A stretch of 32,146 nt of DNA from Candidatus Uhrbacteria bacterium. GTDB taxonomy: Bacteria > Patescibacteriota > Patescibacteriia > UBA9934 > GWF2-40-263. Within the stretch, counting starts at the first letter, position 1. Each line of letters starts with the position of its first letter. The DNA lies in NCBI GenBank assembly GCA_016219925.1, contig JACRJU010000010.1, positions 1-32,146 of the forward strand. Reading direction: 5' to 3'. The notes beneath the pieces were generated by a model. The model was not told where the DNA came from and made no database searches. It saw only the letters and a list, made by a program, of their open reading frames with translations. Shown in pieces: positions 8,344-17,266 of this stretch. The position numbers and the translations under genes are program-made.

Positions 8344-9326
8344 GTTATGCTGTCTTCGTCACGCGCGATATCCCAGATCGGGGACTTCAGATGCTTCGCG
8401 CAAACAAAAAAATCAAACTCGACATTTATGAAAAAGACGAACAGATCCCGCGCAAAGAACTGTTGCGACGAGTAAAAGGCGCGGACATCATCCTTTCCAT
8501 TTTAACGGAACGAATGGATAAAGAAGTGTTCGATGTGGCCGGAACTCAACTCAAAATGATCGCCAACTACGCGGTCGGCTTTGATAATGTGGATCTTGCG
8601 GAAGCAAAACGTCGAGGACTTGTGGTCACAAACACTCCTGGAGATCTCATTTCCGAATCGGTCGCCGAGCATACGATCGCGCTCATGTTCGCGCTCGCAC
8701 ACCGGGTCTGCGAAGGCGATCGTTATACGCGCGCAGGAAAATATAAAGCGTGGGGACCAAAACTCCTCCTGGGAACAGACTTCTACGGCAAAACGGTTGG
8801 AATTATCGGAAGTGGCCGAATTGGAGCTGGTGTTGTCAGACGTCTCCATGACGGCTTCAATATGAAAATTGTCTACAATGACGTGAAACGAAATAAAGAG
8901 CTTGAACTGAAAACCGGCGCCAAATACAGAACACTCGAACAACTTCTCAAAGAATCTGACTTTGTATCTGTGCATGTTCCTTTGCTTGCTTCAACGAGAC
9001 ATCTCATTGGCACAAAAGAACTCAAGCTCATGAAAAAAACCGCGTTTCTTATTAACACGGCGCGCGGACCGATCATCGATGAAAAAGCCCTCTTGCAAGC
9101 GCTTGCAAAAAAAGAAATCGCCGGAGCCGGACTTGATGTGTACGAATGCGAGCCCCTTATTGATTGCGATCCAAAGGACAATTTAGACTTACGAAAAATG
9201 GACAATGTCGTTCTCACTCCACACACCGCCTCGGCTATAGAAGCTACACGTCAACAAATGAGCGAAATCGCTGCAAAAAATATCCTCGCGTTCATCGTCG
9301 GCAAAACGCCCCCAAATATTATTTAA
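8340..9326 (+). CDS. D-isomer-specific 2-hydroxyacid dehydrogenase (glyoxylate/hydroxypyruvate reductase-like)
   Basis: GKTVGIIGSGRIGAGVVRRL nucleotide-binding motif, INTARGPIIDEKAL, LTPHTASA; ATGA overlap with the upstream stop. Confidence 0.93.
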   Translation: MSYAVFVTRDIPDRGLQMLRANKKIKLDIYEKDEQIPRKELLRRVKGADIILSILTERMDKEVFDVAGTQLKMIANYAVGFDNVDLAEAKRRGLVVTNTPGDLISESVAEHTIALMFALAHRVCEGDRYTRAGKYKAWGPKLLLGTDFYGKTVGIIGSGRIGAGVVRRLHDGFNMKIVYNDVKRNKELELKTGAKYRTLEQLLKESDFVSVHVPLLASTRHLIGTKELKLMKKTAFLINTARGPIIDEKALLQALAKKEIAGAGLDVYECEPLIDCDPKDNLDLRKMDNVVLTPHTASAIEATRQQMSEIAAKNILAFIVGKTPPNII

Positions 9327-9913
9327 TAATAGTGTCCCCCTTTTATTTCCGGAAACTTTCGCTTTTGAAATGTCACAACCATATACCATCCCCACGAAAC
9401 AATTTTGTTATCTTTGCCGATAAAATCAAACCAGATACGTGGAAAAACCGACCGATCTAACCAACGAGTCGGTTCTTTTTCTTGTGGATCACACAAAATA
9501 ATATTTTTATCGGTGACGTTCACCACCACGCTGTAGTGATCTTCATCTTCAGAAAACCAACCGATGATAACAGGCAATTTTTCTTTTTTGACAAAATATT
9601 CGAGTTCTTCAATCGAGCCCTCTTCTTTCACAAAAACAAATCCGTTCAATTCCTTGATCGTCGAGATCATTCCTTCATGTTCGGTTCCCTGTTCCAAAGT
9701 CGCTTAACCCAATTTTGCGAGTTCTTCTTCCGAATATGTTTTTGCAAAATAGGACAAAAGAATTTTAAGCGACGCCGGTCCGCACAGACCGGCTGTCTGC
9801 AGAAAATGTTGGACATGAACGTTATCAGACGGTTCTGTCAACCGCTCAATTGATATCATGGGTTCACTTTTTGGGGCTTCGTCTAACATAGTATTTTTCT
9901 CGAATCTGATCAT
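9323..9913 (-). pseudogene. C39-like cysteine peptidase split by an in-frame TAA
   Basis: ORF 9704-9913 carries GLCGPASLKILLSYF (Cys); in-frame TAA at 9704-9706; ORF 9323-9697 carries DEDHYSVVVNVTDKNIILCDPQ (His/Asp) in the same frame. Confidence 0.75.
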
Positions 9914-10538
9914 CCGTCAATTTCGACCAAGGGTAATGATCGTCGAGTGGATAAAAGCCTCCGTATGCGCGCCGCATTTCCTTTTCAGCTGCCGTTGCAT
10001 ATTCGTGCGCGATATCATAACTCTTTCCTTTAAACATCATCTTACGTTCAATGGTTTCATGATGGATGGCAAAAGGAATCTCTTTGGGGTGAAGCGCACA
10101 TTCAATCCAAATCTCCCCTTTTGGCACATAACGGTACACTTTTTCATGCCCTCCTTGGGTAAATTCAGGATCAAGGTACTGCCGGACCACCTTTCCGTCA
10201 ACCAAAACGATGCGAGACCCGAGGCGCCAATGAGTTTTGACACGAAAATTTGGAATCGGTCCTTTCTTGCACAGTTTTGCCTTCAAATATTCATGAAAAT
10301 CTGCGGAAGTTTTTATGGTTTTCGGATGCACAATCGCTTCGCTCTTTAAAAAGAAATCCATCTCATCTTTTAATCGGACATCCAGCCACCATTCTCCTTG
10401 AGGGATATAATACTTGGGCGTGTAGTATTTATGGATGGCCGTGGAATGACAATGAAGCGCCGAAAAATCCGGATCCAGTGTTTGCCGAATCTTGAAAGCG
10501 TCAACAAGACGAACCAACGATGGATCAATGCGTGGCAT
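9864..10538 (-). CDS. Conserved hypothetical protein
   Basis: 224-aa ORF with full-length coding character (VPKGEIWIECALHPKEIPFAIHHETIERKMMFKGKSYDIAHEYATAAEKEMR). Confidence 0.7.
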   Translation of the reverse strand: MPRIDPSLVRLVDAFKIRQTLDPDFSALHCHSTAIHKYYTPKYYIPQGEWWLDVRLKDEMDFFLKSEAIVHPKTIKTSADFHEYLKAKLCKKGPIPNFRVKTHWRLGSRIVLVDGKVVRQYLDPEFTQGGHEKVYRYVPKGEIWIECALHPKEIPFAIHHETIERKMMFKGKSYDIAHEYATAAEKEMRRAYGGFYPLDDHYPWSKLTDDQIREKYYVRRSPKK

Positions 10539-10601
10539 ATCCTCCTTTTGATTGATTCATTGTAAACAAATTCTCAACAAAAAAACACCCATGAGGTGTG
10601 G

Positions 10602-10675
10602 TGGACCTGAAGGGGCTCGAACCCTTGACCTTCTGCTTGCAAAGCAGACGCTCTAGCCAACTGAGCTACAGGCCC
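10602..10675 (-). tRNA. tRNA-Ala(TGC), with encoded CCA at 10599-10601
   Basis: Minus strand GGGCCTGTAGCTCAGTTGGCTAGAGCGTCTGCTTTGCAAGCAGAAGGTCAAGGGTTCGAGCCCCTTCAGGTCCA. Confidence 0.97.
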
Positions 10676-10770
10676 AAAATCAGAAGAAGAACGCTGCGGA
10701 TCTTAACAATCCATACCCCTCTTGTCAATTTCACTCACGACGATAGCCGAGGTATCATATCGGAACAAAT

Positions 10771-12090
10771 ATGCAACGAATCATTCTCTTGTCGATCTTT
10801 CTCTCCACCGCCATTTTTCCGCAAATCGCTCTTGCTTCTCATGGTCAAACGAATCCTCTTATTGTCGATCTCAAGAAAGATGTCCAGATTCAAACTCCTT
10901 CAGGAATGGGAGTCTCTGTTGCGGTTGCCGATCTTGGTGAAGACGGCGTGCCGGAGCTCATTGTCGCAAACGGTCTGGGTCAAGAACCTCGAGTCCGTGT
11001 GCTTCGACAAGACGGAACGGAAATTGGCAGTTTCCTTGCCTATGCTCCGACGCTTGGCGTGGGCATTCACGTGGTGACGTGCGATTTAAACGGCGATGGT
11101 AAACCAGAAATCATCACAGCGCCCGAACGTGGCGGCGGACCGCAGGTACGCGTGTTTGATCACCTCGGCAAAACCATCGGGGTTGGCACATTTGTCTATG
11201 ACCAAACGTTTCGCGGTGGAGTAAATCTGGTTTGCGGAGATGTGCTCGGTGATGCACGCGATGAATTGATCACTCTGCCTGAAGCCGGAGGAGGCCCTCA
11301 TGTGCGCGTGTGGAATCTGGAAAAAGAATCGCTTGCTCTCACGACCGAATTTTTTGCTTTCGACGCTACAGATCGTCACGGACTTACGGGAACCATCTTT
11401 GATCATCAGCTCATCGTCTCGCAACAGCATACGCACACCCCGATCATACGAACATTTTCTCTTACACAATCTTCGACGAAACGCATGGATGAACAATCTT
11501 TTTCTGTTGAAGCAACAGGAATCTCGTCCATGGTTATCCACAACCATCATCTGCTTGCCTCAACAACATCAAACGCAACCCTTGTTGATCTGACGGCGCA
11601 TACAACAAAAAAAATTTCGGATACGATTGCAAGCGTTGTGCTTGTCTCTGCTGACCTGAACACGGACGGCGAACCGGAATTGATTCAAGCGCAAGCGCGA
11701 CCTTCTTTCGATAATCAAGATAAGACACGTATTCTTGTCGATCTTTCTCAACAACGTTTATACGCTTACACGGATGGAATTTTAGAAAATAGTTTTCTTA
11801 TTTCTAGCGGAAAAAACAATGCAACACCAATCGGAAATCATTCAATTTTAGCCAAAATTCCTAAAGTCAGGTATCGATGGGTCTACGGACCCGGTGATCC
11901 GCGCAACTATGATCTCGGTTTAGTCCCCTACAATCTTAGATTCAAAGAACATCTCTACATCCACTATGCCTACTGGCACAATAATTTTGGCCATCCCATG
12001 TCGCGCGGTTGCGTGAACGTCTCTTTGACAAACATAAAGTGGCTCTACGATTGGGCGACGCCCGGAATGGCTGTTGATATTGTGAAGTAA
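10771..12090 (+). CDS. Secreted FG-GAP/VCBS-repeat protein with C-terminal L,D-transpeptidase (YkuD) domain
   Basis: Repeats DLGEDGVPELIVANG, DLNGDGKPEIITAPERGGGPQVRVFD; YkuD motif IHYAYWHNNFGHPMSRGCVNVS. Confidence 0.9.
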   Translation: MQRIILLSIFLSTAIFPQIALASHGQTNPLIVDLKKDVQIQTPSGMGVSVAVADLGEDGVPELIVANGLGQEPRVRVLRQDGTEIGSFLAYAPTLGVGIHVVTCDLNGDGKPEIITAPERGGGPQVRVFDHLGKTIGVGTFVYDQTFRGGVNLVCGDVLGDARDELITLPEAGGGPHVRVWNLEKESLALTTEFFAFDATDRHGLTGTIFDHQLIVSQQHTHTPIIRTFSLTQSSTKRMDEQSFSVEATGISSMVIHNHHLLASTTSNATLVDLTAHTTKKISDTIASVVLVSADLNTDGEPELIQAQARPSFDNQDKTRILVDLSQQRLYAYTDGILENSFLISSGKNNATPIGNHSILAKIPKVRYRWVYGPGDPRNYDLGLVPYNLRFKEHLYIHYAYWHNNFGHPMSRGCVNVSLTNIKWLYDWATPGMAVDIVK

Positions 12091-12151
12091 CTGGTTTACA
12101 CAAAAAACTTTTTCCCGCATGCTGTGTTCAACTTTTTTTTCTACTTTTCTC

Positions 12152-12179
12152 TTGTGACTTTTTTGTAATGCGCTATACT
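12152..12179 (+). promoter_or_regulatory. Sigma70-like promoter for the lysine-rich small protein
   Basis: TTGTGA-16 nt-TATACT. Confidence 0.55.
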
Positions 12180-12324
12180 ATTTACATCGTTGAGCATCGC
12201 GCCATGCAAACGATGACGAATCTGCAATCATTTGCAGTGCTCGATCGAGCACATTAAGTAACTAAGGAATGTAAGGAGGACTTTTTAAAACTTTCATTCC
12301 ATCCCTAAGGAGGTGACTCACCAT

Positions 12325-12456
12325 ATGCCAGCAAAGAAAAAAGCCAAGAAGCCAGCAAAGCGCAAGGCCGCTCCAAAGAAGCATAAGGCCAAGAAGCCAG
12401 CAAAGCGCAAGGCCGCTCCAAAGAAGCGTCGCAAGGCTGCAAAGAAACACAAATAA
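12325..12456 (+). CDS. 43-aa lysine/alanine/proline-rich basic protein with two 15-aa tandem repeats
   Basis: MPAKKKAKKPAKRKAAPKKHKAKKPAKRKAAPKKRRKAAKKHK; AAGGAGGT Shine-Dalgarno upstream; below the ORF-track size cutoff. Confidence 0.85.
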   Translation: MPAKKKAKKPAKRKAAPKKHKAKKPAKRKAAPKKRRKAAKKHK

Positions 12457-12472
12457 GATTTGAGAAAATAAA

Positions 12473-12504
12473 AATCTCCCGACGGCGCGATCGGGAGATT
12501 TTTT
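12473..12504 (+). terminator. Rho-independent terminator
   Basis: AATCTCCCGA-cggcgcga-TCGGGAGATT-TTTT. Confidence 0.9.
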
Positions 12505-12505
12505 G

Positions 12506-13813
12506 TTACAACAGATTTGCTTGTTTGGGTTTAGGCGCTCCGTGTTCGCCAAAAATTTTTACCTGACCATAAAGACCATCGTAGCCGGGCTTGATCGTAA
12601 GATGACCCGTCCGCATGCGATCAATGGCTTCAGCAAGAAGCGGATCAGAAGCCCAACGGCGGATATCTTCTAAAGGGGTGTCGAGCAAGAGAGTAAATTC
12701 GTTTGCGTGGTGATCGGTCAGACGGAAGTACTCTTCTTGAACACGCTTCGATGTGGTTGAAGCAACGCCGAACACTTCGGCGATAATTTCTGCAAGGGGA
12801 ACAATGGAACGAAATGGAATGTGTCCCTTTGCAGACGAGTGAGGACGATCAGCCAGCGCCTCAACCCGATGATGCACTCCCAGCGTCAGTGGTCGTTTAC
12901 AGTGCGGACAACGATAATCGATCTTTTTGCTTTCTGAAGGAGCACACGAAAACTGGCAGGCGGCGCACCCATCAAAATGATATTTGCCTTCTTGTGGATA
13001 GAACTCAATTGTATACAAAAACTTCGACGCATCTTTCTCTTTCAACACACGAACAAAGTCATCAAACGTCGGCGGCTCATCAAATGAAAAAACATTTGCC
13101 TCGCGACCCAGATTGCGCGGAGAATGGGCGTCCGAATTTGAAATCATGACAACCGAATCCAAAGCCGAGAGCTTCCAGTTCATTGCCGGATCAGAAGAAA
13201 GCCCTGTCTCAATCGCATAAATGTAAGGAGTCATGGAACCAAAACACTCCTCAATCGAATCAAATCCGGATTTGCTTCCAAAAATGGCGTACCAAGGTGT
13301 CCACGCATGAGCTGGGACCACGATCATTTTTTCATCGATCTCTTTAAGCCGCACATAAAGTTCCTCGGAATCAATCCCCAAAATCGGACGACCATCGGCC
13401 TTGAGATTGAATCCACGCGCTTGCATCATCGCGATCACCTTCTCGCATGTCTCGATTGAGGGAGAAAAAATAAGATTATGAACTCGTCTCGTTTTGTCGC
13501 CTTTTTTATATATTTGCGAGACTTCTTGAACCAACATGAATTCCGTTTCTTTCCCCTCGACTCGCTTCGCTCGCTCGGGGGATAACATTGTACTGCCTGA
13601 GCCTGTCGAAGGCCGTAGTCGAAAAATTCCTTGTCTTTCTTCGACTAAACATTCTTTGATGTGTTTAAACCACTCGGGATGTGTCCAGTCACCGGTTGTA
13701 ACCACATCAATCCCCTTACGCACACACCACGGGGCAATCGTCGGCAAAACAAGATCTTTTGAACAGGCGCGCGCATACTTGGAATGGATGTGCCAATCAA
13801 CAATGGTGCGCAT
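12506..13813 (-). CDS. Endonuclease Q-like PHP-domain protein
   Basis: VDWHIHSKYARACSKDLVLPTIAPW, VPAHAWTPWYAIFGSKSGFDSIEECFG, ETGLSSDPAMNWKLSALD, SNSDAHSPRNLGREANVF, zinc-ribbon-like YRCPHCKRPL; ATG at 13813. Confidence 0.88.
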   Translation of the reverse strand: MRTIVDWHIHSKYARACSKDLVLPTIAPWCVRKGIDVVTTGDWTHPEWFKHIKECLVEERQGIFRLRPSTGSGSTMLSPERAKRVEGKETEFMLVQEVSQIYKKGDKTRRVHNLIFSPSIETCEKVIAMMQARGFNLKADGRPILGIDSEELYVRLKEIDEKMIVVPAHAWTPWYAIFGSKSGFDSIEECFGSMTPYIYAIETGLSSDPAMNWKLSALDSVVMISNSDAHSPRNLGREANVFSFDEPPTFDDFVRVLKEKDASKFLYTIEFYPQEGKYHFDGCAACQFSCAPSESKKIDYRCPHCKRPLTLGVHHRVEALADRPHSSAKGHIPFRSIVPLAEIIAEVFGVASTTSKRVQEEYFRLTDHHANEFTLLLDTPLEDIRRWASDPLLAEAIDRMRTGHLTIKPGYDGLYGQVKIFGEHGAPKPKQANLL

Positions 13814-13824
13814 ATAAAATGATT

Positions 13825-14370
13825 CTAACCGACAAAACGACAAATTTCTTCTTGATCGACAGCGTCGAAATCCGTTGTATCGACAACAAGAGTTTCCCCC
13901 TTGAGCGGAAGTGGATCGAATCGATGTTGAAAATATTTTTGATCAAATTCCTCCATGACGTGATCAACCTGATCATTATGTCCAGGATGGCGTTCGGTCT
14001 GCGCGCGGCGGATAAAACGTTCGCGTGCTACCACAGGATCCGCGGTGAGCCAAATCTGATAAAGTTCTGCGCCAAAAGTTTGAGCCGCCTCATGAATCCA
14101 ATCAGCATCACCGGGCCAAAGAAACGTGGCCTCGGCAATCACATCGTTGTGATGCTCCAAATGCAATTCGATCAATTGACGAAACGCTTGCCAAGCAATG
14201 TGACCGATGCGCTTGGACCACGCGCGATCACGGTTCCCTCCCACATCAAACAAATGCTCTTTAAGTACATCCATAGACACACAGGTGATCTGTGTCTTGT
14301 TTGAAAGAGCGGCGGCGATCGTTGTTTTCCCGGTTGCAAGAGATCCTCCAACAATAATCAGCTTAGACAT
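13825..14370 (-). CDS. P-loop AAA/kinase-like protein
   Basis: Walker A GGSLATGKTT; ATG at 14370. Confidence 0.8.
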   Translation of the reverse strand: MSKLIIVGGSLATGKTTIAAALSNKTQITCVSMDVLKEHLFDVGGNRDRAWSKRIGHIAWQAFRQLIELHLEHHNDVIAEATFLWPGDADWIHEAAQTFGAELYQIWLTADPVVARERFIRRAQTERHPGHNDQVDHVMEEFDQKYFQHRFDPLPLKGETLVVDTTDFDAVDQEEICRFVG

Positions 14371-15115
14371 AACGCTTCTCAAAAAGTTTTTCCGCGATCT
14401 CTTTATCTTCCGGCGTATTAATTCCAATGACTTCCTCCGGGGCAATATCAATAGAGGAAAGTTTTTCTCCTTGCTCGACCGCCATTTGGACGAGATCCGT
14501 AAGATAGTATTCTTTTTGCGCATTGTCGTCCTTGAGACGCGAAATATTTTTCCAAAGCCAGGAAGCTTCGAAACAAAACAGTGCGGGATTTATCTCACGA
14601 ACGGCTCTTTCTTCGTCTATGGCATCCTTGAACTCTCGAATACCGCTGATGTGCCCATTGTCACCCCGCAAGATGCGCCCCCAGTGCCAAAAAGTTTGAT
14701 ACCACCCTTCAAATGAAGGAACCGTGGTCGTCATCATGGTGATGACATTTTCACGCTCCTCATGCTTTTTGGCTAAAGCTTGAATGGATGCTGTTGAAAT
14801 AAATGGATGATCTCCATACAACACAACGACCGCATCAGTCTTTCCGACCTGCTCTTGAGAAACCATTACAGCATGTCCTGTTCCTAACTGTTGTTCTTGA
14901 ACAACATAACGGCATGATCCACCAAATGTCTCGCAAAGTTTGATCCTTTCAGGACCGATAACCACAACGGGTTCCTCTCCAAGACCACTTCCAATAACGG
15001 ATTCATAAAGATACTGCAAAATAGGCCGTCCTCCGACGAGCGTAAGTGTTTTAGGGAGATCCGAGCGCATGCGCTTCCCTTTCCCAGCGGCAAGGATAAC
15101 AAATGTGAATGTCAT
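14363..15115 (-). CDS. NTP transferase, GlmU N-terminal (UDP-GlcNAc pyrophosphorylase)-like
   Basis: FVILAAGKGKRMRSDLPKTL, QEQQLGTGHAVMV, VVLYGDHPFI; ATG at 15115. Confidence 0.88.
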   Translation of the reverse strand: MTFTFVILAAGKGKRMRSDLPKTLTLVGGRPILQYLYESVIGSGLGEEPVVVIGPERIKLCETFGGSCRYVVQEQQLGTGHAVMVSQEQVGKTDAVVVLYGDHPFISTASIQALAKKHEERENVITMMTTTVPSFEGWYQTFWHWGRILRGDNGHISGIREFKDAIDEERAVREINPALFCFEASWLWKNISRLKDDNAQKEYYLTDLVQMAVEQGEKLSSIDIAPEEVIGINTPEDKEIAEKLFEKRYV

Positions 15116-15141
15116 AAAAGCGTCTGCATGATAACAAGCGC

Positions 15142-15270
15142 CTATATTTTGACAAGGTCGAACACTAAAACAACAAAAGTCAAAAGAATCCCCGTCAGCA
15201 CTCCCACACAAAAAAGGAGGGCTCTCCTAAACAATCGACACAGGGGACATTCTTCATTCTGATCTTTCAT
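15142..15270 (-). CDS. 42-aa small membrane protein with CxxC motif
   Basis: MKDQNEECPLCRLFRRALLFCVGVLTGILLTFVVLVFDLVKI*, preceded by GGAGGTCT; one hydrophobic helix. Confidence 0.55.
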   Translation of the reverse strand: MKDQNEECPLCRLFRRALLFCVGVLTGILLTFVVLVFDLVKI

Positions 15271-15315
15271 AGACCTCCACCGTATCAAATGTTTGGGAAC
15301 AAAAAAAGTTCTCTG

Positions 15316-15425
15316 TCCTGGCGCCTACCTACTCTCGCGCAATCGCACTACCATCGGCCCGAGGGGGCTTAACGACTGTGTTCGGGATGGGAACAGGTGT
15401 GACCCCCCAAGGAAATGGCACCAAG
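15316..15425 (-). rRNA. rrf: 5S rRNA (ends approximate)
   Basis: Minus strand contains CCATCCCGAACACAGTCGTTAAGCCCCC and CCGATGGTAGTGCGATTGCGCGAGAGTAGG. Confidence 0.93.
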
Positions 15426-15704
15426 ACAGAGAACTCTTTTGGAGTTCTCTGATTTGAAGATGATGTAAAGAAAACCGATGAGGATTCTTTCAAATCCATA
15501 AATGGTTGCAGAGCTTGACCGATTAGTACCACTCCGCTCAACGCCTTACAGCGCTTTCACGTATGGCCTATCAACCTGCTCGTCTCGCAGGGGTCTCAAA
15601 TGAAGACCAATCTTGGGAACGGCTTCACGCTTAGATGCTTTCAGCGTTTATCCGCACCGAACGTCGCTACCCGGCAATGCTCCTGGCGGAACAACCGGTA
15701 CACG

Positions 15705-15740
<36 letters not shown>

Positions 15741-15776
15741 TGGATTCCCTCAATCTTCGAAGCCCATGGTAGATAG

Positions 15777-15809
<33 letters not shown>

Positions 15810-15814
15810 ACTCA

Positions 15815-15850
<36 letters not shown>

Positions 15851-15888
15851 AACCTTCTTCAGCTCCAGGATGCGATGAGTCGACATCG

Positions 15889-16718
15889 CTGTCGATAATC
15901 CATCATTACTGATGGCGCGGACTATATCTTCATCCTTCTGCAATTTCTCGCAGTGAGGAGATGGCGTGTTAGCATTCCGTACAGGGAACACTCGGGAAAC
16001 TTTCGTTTCCACAGTCTCTACGGGGTCATGACCAACTTGTAGCGCATGCTTGGAACGACATGTTTCTTTATCATTTTCATGAAGGAAGGGATGGACTCTT
16101 TAAGAATCCTGATTCGATAGTATCGCTTATCCTTGTTCAGACGAGCTAATACTCCTACCTCACGCAATTGATAGAGTAATCGTTTTTGATCCTGCAAAGA
16201 AAACTGTTGGGTATTGAGATAAATATCGGATGCGCGGGATTTGCTCCCATCATCCATATACCAAATCGCCAACATCAAGTGATCTATTTTAAGATCAGTT
16301 GGAATTATTTTCTTCCCGTTTTTATAAAATCGACCGTAGAGCTGTGTGAGCTCATGGGTTTGATTCGTAAAAAAACGGTATGCGCGACGACCTTCAGAAC
16401 CGGATGATCTTTCTTTCGATGGCGAAGTACAGATTCTCCGCAAGCCAGAATATTTGCTATCGACATACTCGCGAGCCTTGTTGGAATGATTAATTTCCAA
16501 AAAAGCATCGCGTCGTCCTGGAATGATTCGCAAATACCCATCACCAAGAAGACTTCCGATAATAATTGATCGTTCACGTTGTGTCAGACTTCCCACGGTA
16601 TTGTCCATATTCGTCTCTATTTTAACATGGAGTTCACCGTTATAAGCCATGATTTTACAAGAGCTCTGTGCTCTTGATCCAGACTGCATCATTTCTGATG
16701 CCGCACCCCGATGTATTA
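15889..16718 (-). other. Group I intron in 23S rRNA at about E. coli position 2449, encoding a LAGLIDADG endonuclease
   Basis: Exons join as GGCACCT|CGATGTCGACTCATC; P1 candidate exon GCACCU with intron GGGUGC (U.G at splice site); S element AAGATATAGTCC at 15919-15930; last intron base G. Confidence 0.9.
16018..16692 (-). CDS. LAGLIDADG homing endonuclease (intron-encoded)
   Basis: RSIIIGSLLGDGYLRIIPGRRDAFLEINHSNKAREYV and HLMLAIWYMDDGSKSR; the true start may be an internal Met. Confidence 0.9.
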   Translation of the reverse strand: MMQSGSRAQSSCKIMAYNGELHVKIETNMDNTVGSLTQRERSIIIGSLLGDGYLRIIPGRRDAFLEINHSNKAREYVDSKYSGLRRICTSPSKERSSGSEGRRAYRFFTNQTHELTQLYGRFYKNGKKIIPTDLKIDHLMLAIWYMDDGSKSRASDIYLNTQQFSLQDQKRLLYQLREVGVLARLNKDKRYYRIRILKESIPSFMKMIKKHVVPSMRYKLVMTP

Positions 16719-17266
16719 AGGTGCCGAACCTCCCCGTCGCTGTGGACGCTTGGGGGAGACTAGCCTGTTATCCCCGGAGTAGCTTTTATCCGTTGAGCTT
16801 CCGCCGTCCTATTTCGTACGGTCGGATCACTAACTTCTGCTTTCGCAACTGCGCGACGTGTCAGTCTTGCAGTAGAGCCGGCTTCTGCGTTTGCACATCC
16901 AGCGCGATTTCCATCCGCGCTAAGCCGACCTTAGTAAACGCCTCCGTTACATTTTGGGAGGCACCCGCCCCAGGTAAACTACCCGCCAGATCCTGTCCCG
17001 GATACCGGTTTCACGGCGTCCAGTTAGAATTCACACAGCACAAGGGTGGTATCTCACTGGTGCCCGAAGGCTCCCACCTATGCTGAACAAGTGAAGCGTG
17101 AACCCAAGACCAAGTTGTAGTAAAGCTTCACGGGGTCTTTTCGTCTAACCACGGGAAGTGAGCATCTTCACTCACATTGCAATTTCGCCGAGTCCATCGT
17201 TGAGAGAGTCGTCAACTCGTTATGCCATTCGTGCAGGACGGAACTTACCCGTCAAGGAATTTCGCT

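Noticed and set aside
10598-11077. 159-aa plus-strand ORF (MVDLKGLEPLTFCLQSRRSSQLSYRP...)
   Set aside because: Its start is the antisense of tRNA-Ala and it overlaps the L,D-transpeptidase gene; a known type of spurious tRNA-derived translation.
12262-12552. 96-aa hydrophobic minus ORF with repeated LLWSGLALCWLLG
   Set aside because: Antisense of the lysine-rich repeat protein, which has SD, promoter and terminator on the plus strand.
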